Assembly: GCA_964019425.1 (NCBI GenBank)
Contig: OZ025808.1
Coordinates: 620,001 to 684,000 of the forward strand
Direction: 5' to 3'
DNA from: Flectonema sp. DT1601
Taxonomy: Eukaryota > Euglenozoa > Diplonemea > Diplonemida > Diplonemidae
Length of the DNA: 64,000 nucleotides
Below the pieces are notes generated by a model, which saw nothing but the letters and a program-made list of their open reading frames with translations, was not told the origin of the DNA and ran no database searches. The first letter of the stretch is position 1. Each line of letters opens with the position of its first letter. Shown one piece after another: positions 61,214-64,000 of this stretch. The position numbers and the translations under genes were made by a program.

Positions 61214-64000
61214 ATGGCATCCCGAAAGACTTCAATGCAATCAATGGGAAGAAGAAATAGTTTAGTCAGACGAACTTCTACTAACTCAATTACTTCCGCT
61301 GGATCTACTAAGATTGGTACAGAGGTAAATGATGATGAATACTTGGCATTACGAGTTCGGAATTTAGAGCGTTCGGCAGAATATTCAAAAGAACGGATGG
61401 CTATAACTTCTAAGTACAGCACTCAACTAAAGAGATGGCAAAAAACTTCCAAAGAACTCGAAACCACTCGCTGCAGAGCTCTTGTTGAACAGCGGCTTGA
61501 GGGAACTACAGAACATAATATCGAAGAGTTGGACAGTCGGATTCAGGAGGCGTTGCAGAATATCGGAGATCTTGAGATCCAACAGTCAACAGACAATGAT
61601 GACCTAACTAATCGAATAAGAGAACACGCAGAGTCTGATTTAGTTAAAAGAAAAATGGATTCCATGGCTCATACAAGTTCATTTCGTAAAAGTTTTGGAA
61701 GGGAAAATAGCAATCGACTAACTAAAACAGAAAGTGGGAATTGGCAGCTGACAAGGTCGCAAAGTGGGAAGCAAAAACCGGGTCTTCCCCCGACTCCGAA
61801 AGACAAAATACAACGAACCCCACCGTCAGCAAGTATCGCACTCGATGATGATGTTGCATCAATTAAATCTACTGAGATTGGAAGTCCCCGTTCAGTTTTA
61901 GATTCCCAAGTCCTACCTTACGATCACAGTGGTAGACCACCAGTAAATCCACCCATTGCTGCAAGAGTTCGTTCATCCCTTTCTATTAATCCTAACCTCG
62001 GTACTTCTGAAATACCTCAAGTACTCAGTCCTACAGCTTATGAACCCCAGTCTCGGAAAGGCAGCTGGACGAGTGACATTAATTCCCCCACACAACAACT
62101 ATTTCCCAAACGGCGTTCTTCGCTTTTGAGGCGCCAAGAGGGCGTTCCTAATCAGAGGCGGACTTCAATTATTTGTCCGTCGGGTCCTCCTTCAGTTAGG
62201 AATCGTTCTTCTTTTATTAAGCAACTTCCCAGTTCAGTAGAGTCGCCGATACAATCTAATTTATCGACACAGAATAGCAACAAAGCTCTACGACAGAGTG
62301 ACCAACGCAGTGACAGTATCTCAGTGACTCCAGTTGCTTTACTTCAGCTTACCACAGCTAGTGATGACGAAGAATCGCCAGACAGCTACCCTGATGAAGA
62401 TCTCAGCACCACTCTCCCACTCGAGGAAACCCAAGACTCGGAGTTGGAAGTAAATAAACAGCAATCCTTTGAGGATAGAAAGGAAGGTTCGGTTTCGTCC
62501 AACGGTAGCCTGTCGCTCTCAGCAAAACGAGTCAGTTCTTTTGATCAGAAGACTAGTCTCATTACAGAACCTACGTTGGACAAAAGAAATCTGAGCGATG
62601 GAGAGCTGAACAGAAATACTGAAACTACTCAAGAAAATAACAAACCTGAGCAGTCAACTCTTCAACAGATTGAAGATGTTGATGTAGAGACTCAGCCTTC
62701 CTCTCAACAGGACACTCAGAGAAGTGATAGACATTCATCTCAGGACGCAACGGATTCGAAATCACCAGCTGATACTTCCTTAGCGAAGATTGACACTCAC
62801 GAAACGGAAGACAGAAAGCCCAGTCTGGGAAGAGACGACATGGAAACGAAGCCTGTCACTCAGCAATTTTACGATACAGATTTACCTACCTCTCAAGATA
62901 GCGACGGTTTAACAGAGCAGAAGGACTTCTCTCAAGAAACACATCTAACATATCCCACTCGGGAAGATAGTCCAGCAGAACAACCTCAGGAAGCTCATCC
63001 GACAGACGCCACTTCACAACCCGCTCAACAAACTATTCCAACGGAAGCGGTTCAGGGAGCTGGCCAAACACAATCCACTCAGGATGGTAGTCCAACAGAA
63101 CAACCTACTCAGGGTAATCCAACAGAACAATCCACTCTGGTGAGTGACAAACCAGCAGAGCAGAAGTCTCCCTCTCAAGATGATTTTATATCATCTGTCA
63201 ATGTTCCACATTTAGAGCCCCCAGGTTATTCTTCTGTAAAACCTTTGTCGTCTTTTGATTCAGTTGTTCGGCCAAAGTCTCCAAGAGGAGCTTCATCTCC
63301 ACGCTCGATTAAACAAGTACCTTCTTTGAGTTCAATTTCTGGTTTAGATTCTCCACGTACTAGGCCTTCAAGAACTTCATCGTCGTCGTCTCTTGTTTCA
63401 GTCTCTAGAATGCAATCAACAGAACTAAGCCTTAACATAAGCACAAAAGAAACTACCCGAAGAGGAGATGAAGACAAAGATGAATCCTTCGAACGTCGCA
63501 ATCGCATGGAGGAGCTTCGCGTGATGGAAATCAAACTCGATGAGCGAAAACGCAATGCTCGTTCTCAAGAAAAGCTTCTCGATAGTCGCATTGTCAGTCT
63601 CGAGAAGAGAGAACACCTCGTAAATGATAATGATAAACAAGCTTTGGAAGTTCGTTGTAAGATGGAAGTCTTAAAAGTTAGAAGAGAGATATTACAAACT
63701 AAGGAGAAATCTCGAGGTGTTGTTAGTGTTCTGCAAGAAACGGTTAATAAAATGAGCGACACAACTGAAAAATCTAAACGAGAACTACAGAAAAGACTGC
63801 TGACAGCAAACAGGAGGTTTGAACACAATCGAGAGCGGCAGACTGCAGCAGAAAATGATGCAGCTGCCGAAGAGGAAACTACTCGTTTGGATGACGAAAA
63901 ATTAAACGAAATTAAAGAACAGTTGCTTGCGGAAAAGAAACAGCTTGAACAGTTGTCTGCAAGAATCCGACATGACAGATGTGAAGGACGTCATGCAGCA
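61214..64000 (+). CDS. Large Ser/Thr/Gln-rich coiled-coil protein (partial, runs past the window end)
   Basis: The frame from ATG 61214 is open for all 929 codons to base 64000, with no stop. I recognise no family. The N-terminus is basic and Ser-rich (MASRKTSMQSMGRRNSLVRR), followed by a coiled coil at about 44-160. A long disordered middle is rich in Ser, Thr, Pro, Gln and acidic residues, with loose repeats such as SPTEQPTQGNPTEQ (about 600-640). From about residue 740 a strong coiled coil begins (MEELRVMEIKLDERKRN) and continues to the edge. It has many SP/TP sites, so phosphorylation is likely. Layout is that of a cytoskeletal or centriolar scaffold, but this is only analogy; the neighbour CEP78-like gene 3 kb upstream is suggestive at most. 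Confidence 0.75.
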   Translation, partial: MASRKTSMQSMGRRNSLVRRTSTNSITSAGSTKIGTEVNDDEYLALRVRNLERSAEYSKERMAITSKYSTQLKRWQKTSKELETTRCRALVEQRLEGTTEHNIEELDSRIQEALQNIGDLEIQQSTDNDDLTNRIREHAESDLVKRKMDSMAHTSSFRKSFGRENSNRLTKTESGNWQLTRSQSGKQKPGLPPTPKDKIQRTPPSASIALDDDVASIKSTEIGSPRSVLDSQVLPYDHSGRPPVNPPIAARVRSSLSINPNLGTSEIPQVLSPTAYEPQSRKGSWTSDINSPTQQLFPKRRSSLLRRQEGVPNQRRTSIICPSGPPSVRNRSSFIKQLPSSVESPIQSNLSTQNSNKALRQSDQRSDSISVTPVALLQLTTASDDEESPDSYPDEDLSTTLPLEETQDSELEVNKQQSFEDRKEGSVSSNGSLSLSAKRVSSFDQKTSLITEPTLDKRNLSDGELNRNTETTQENNKPEQSTLQQIEDVDVETQPSSQQDTQRSDRHSSQDATDSKSPADTSLAKIDTHETEDRKPSLGRDDMETKPVTQQFYDTDLPTSQDSDGLTEQKDFSQETHLTYPTREDSPAEQPQEAHPTDATSQPAQQTIPTEAVQGAGQTQSTQDGSPTEQPTQGNPTEQSTLVSDKPAEQKSPSQDDFISSVNVPHLEPPGYSSVKPLSSFDSVVRPKSPRGASSPRSIKQVPSLSSISGLDSPRTRPSRTSSSSSLVSVSRMQSTELSLNISTKETTRRGDEDKDESFERRNRMEELRVMEIKLDERKRNARSQEKLLDSRIVSLEKREHLVNDNDKQALEVRCKMEVLKVRREILQTKEKSRGVVSVLQETVNKMSDTTEKSKRELQKRLLTANRRFEHNRERQTAAENDAAAEEETTRLDDEKLNEIKEQLLAEKKQLEQLSARIRHDRCEGRHAA

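Noticed and set aside
1-64000. Retroviral, LTR or other virus-like elements
   Set aside because: No reverse transcriptase, integrase, capsid or terminal-repeat pair was recognised on either strand.

Overview
This window is nuclear DNA of a eukaryotic microbe. Coding stretches have balanced composition. The DNA between genes is AT-rich and full of A and T runs of 10 to 30 bases. Introns are GT-AG and mostly 60 to 115 nt long. The standard genetic code fits, with TAA, TAG and TGA all used as stops. A CEP78-like centriole protein, an LC8-type dynein light chain and CIPK-type kinases point to a flagellated or ciliated protist. I cannot place it in a group from sequence alone.

Layout (all genes on the + strand). 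0-3 kb: 3' end of glutamine synthetase, dynein light chain, a nucleotidyltransferase-fold protein. 3.2-15.3 kb: one 12.2 kb exon for a 4052-residue protein with many C2 domains, PDZ-like domains, a zinc ribbon and Kelch repeats. 16-20.7 kb: a CIPK-type kinase with a NAF-like motif, then a kinase-only relative. 22-35.7 kb: MCM-binding protein, an ER thioredoxin-fold protein with a charged tail, a fatty acid hydroxylase/sterol desaturase, a secreted glycosidase-like protein with a WSC domain, an FHA protein, a pseudokinase-2OG oxygenase fusion, and a third CIPK-like kinase. 35.7-42.9 kb: no convincing gene, but repeats and a structured GC-balanced patch. 42.9-44 kb: a small unknown protein and a dolichyl-diphosphatase-like PAP2 enzyme. 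44-47.7 kb: no gene, repeat copies. 47.7-51.5 kb: a channel-like protein with pseudo-cyclase, DEP and cyclic-nucleotide-binding folds. 51.5-54.1 kb: no gene, another structured island. 54.1-61 kb: PPR protein, CEP78 homologue, MIT-domain protein. 61.2-64 kb: a long Ser/Thr/Gln-rich coiled-coil protein running off the end.

The strongest window-wide signal is organisation. All 20 supported genes point the same way. Most ATGs are closely preceded by a YAG acceptor-like site, often after a T tract. All 14 coding introns I could place are in phase 0, and most have A-rich rather than T-rich acceptors. Together these suggest a one-directional gene array, possibly with spliced-leader addition or very common 5' UTR introns. 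That reading is an inference and needs transcript data. No viral or LTR-type element was recognised.

The genes do not form one pathway. Several could belong to Ca2+/lipid/second-messenger signalling (C2 giant, CIPKs, channel-like protein) or to the flagellar apparatus (dynein light chain, CEP78).
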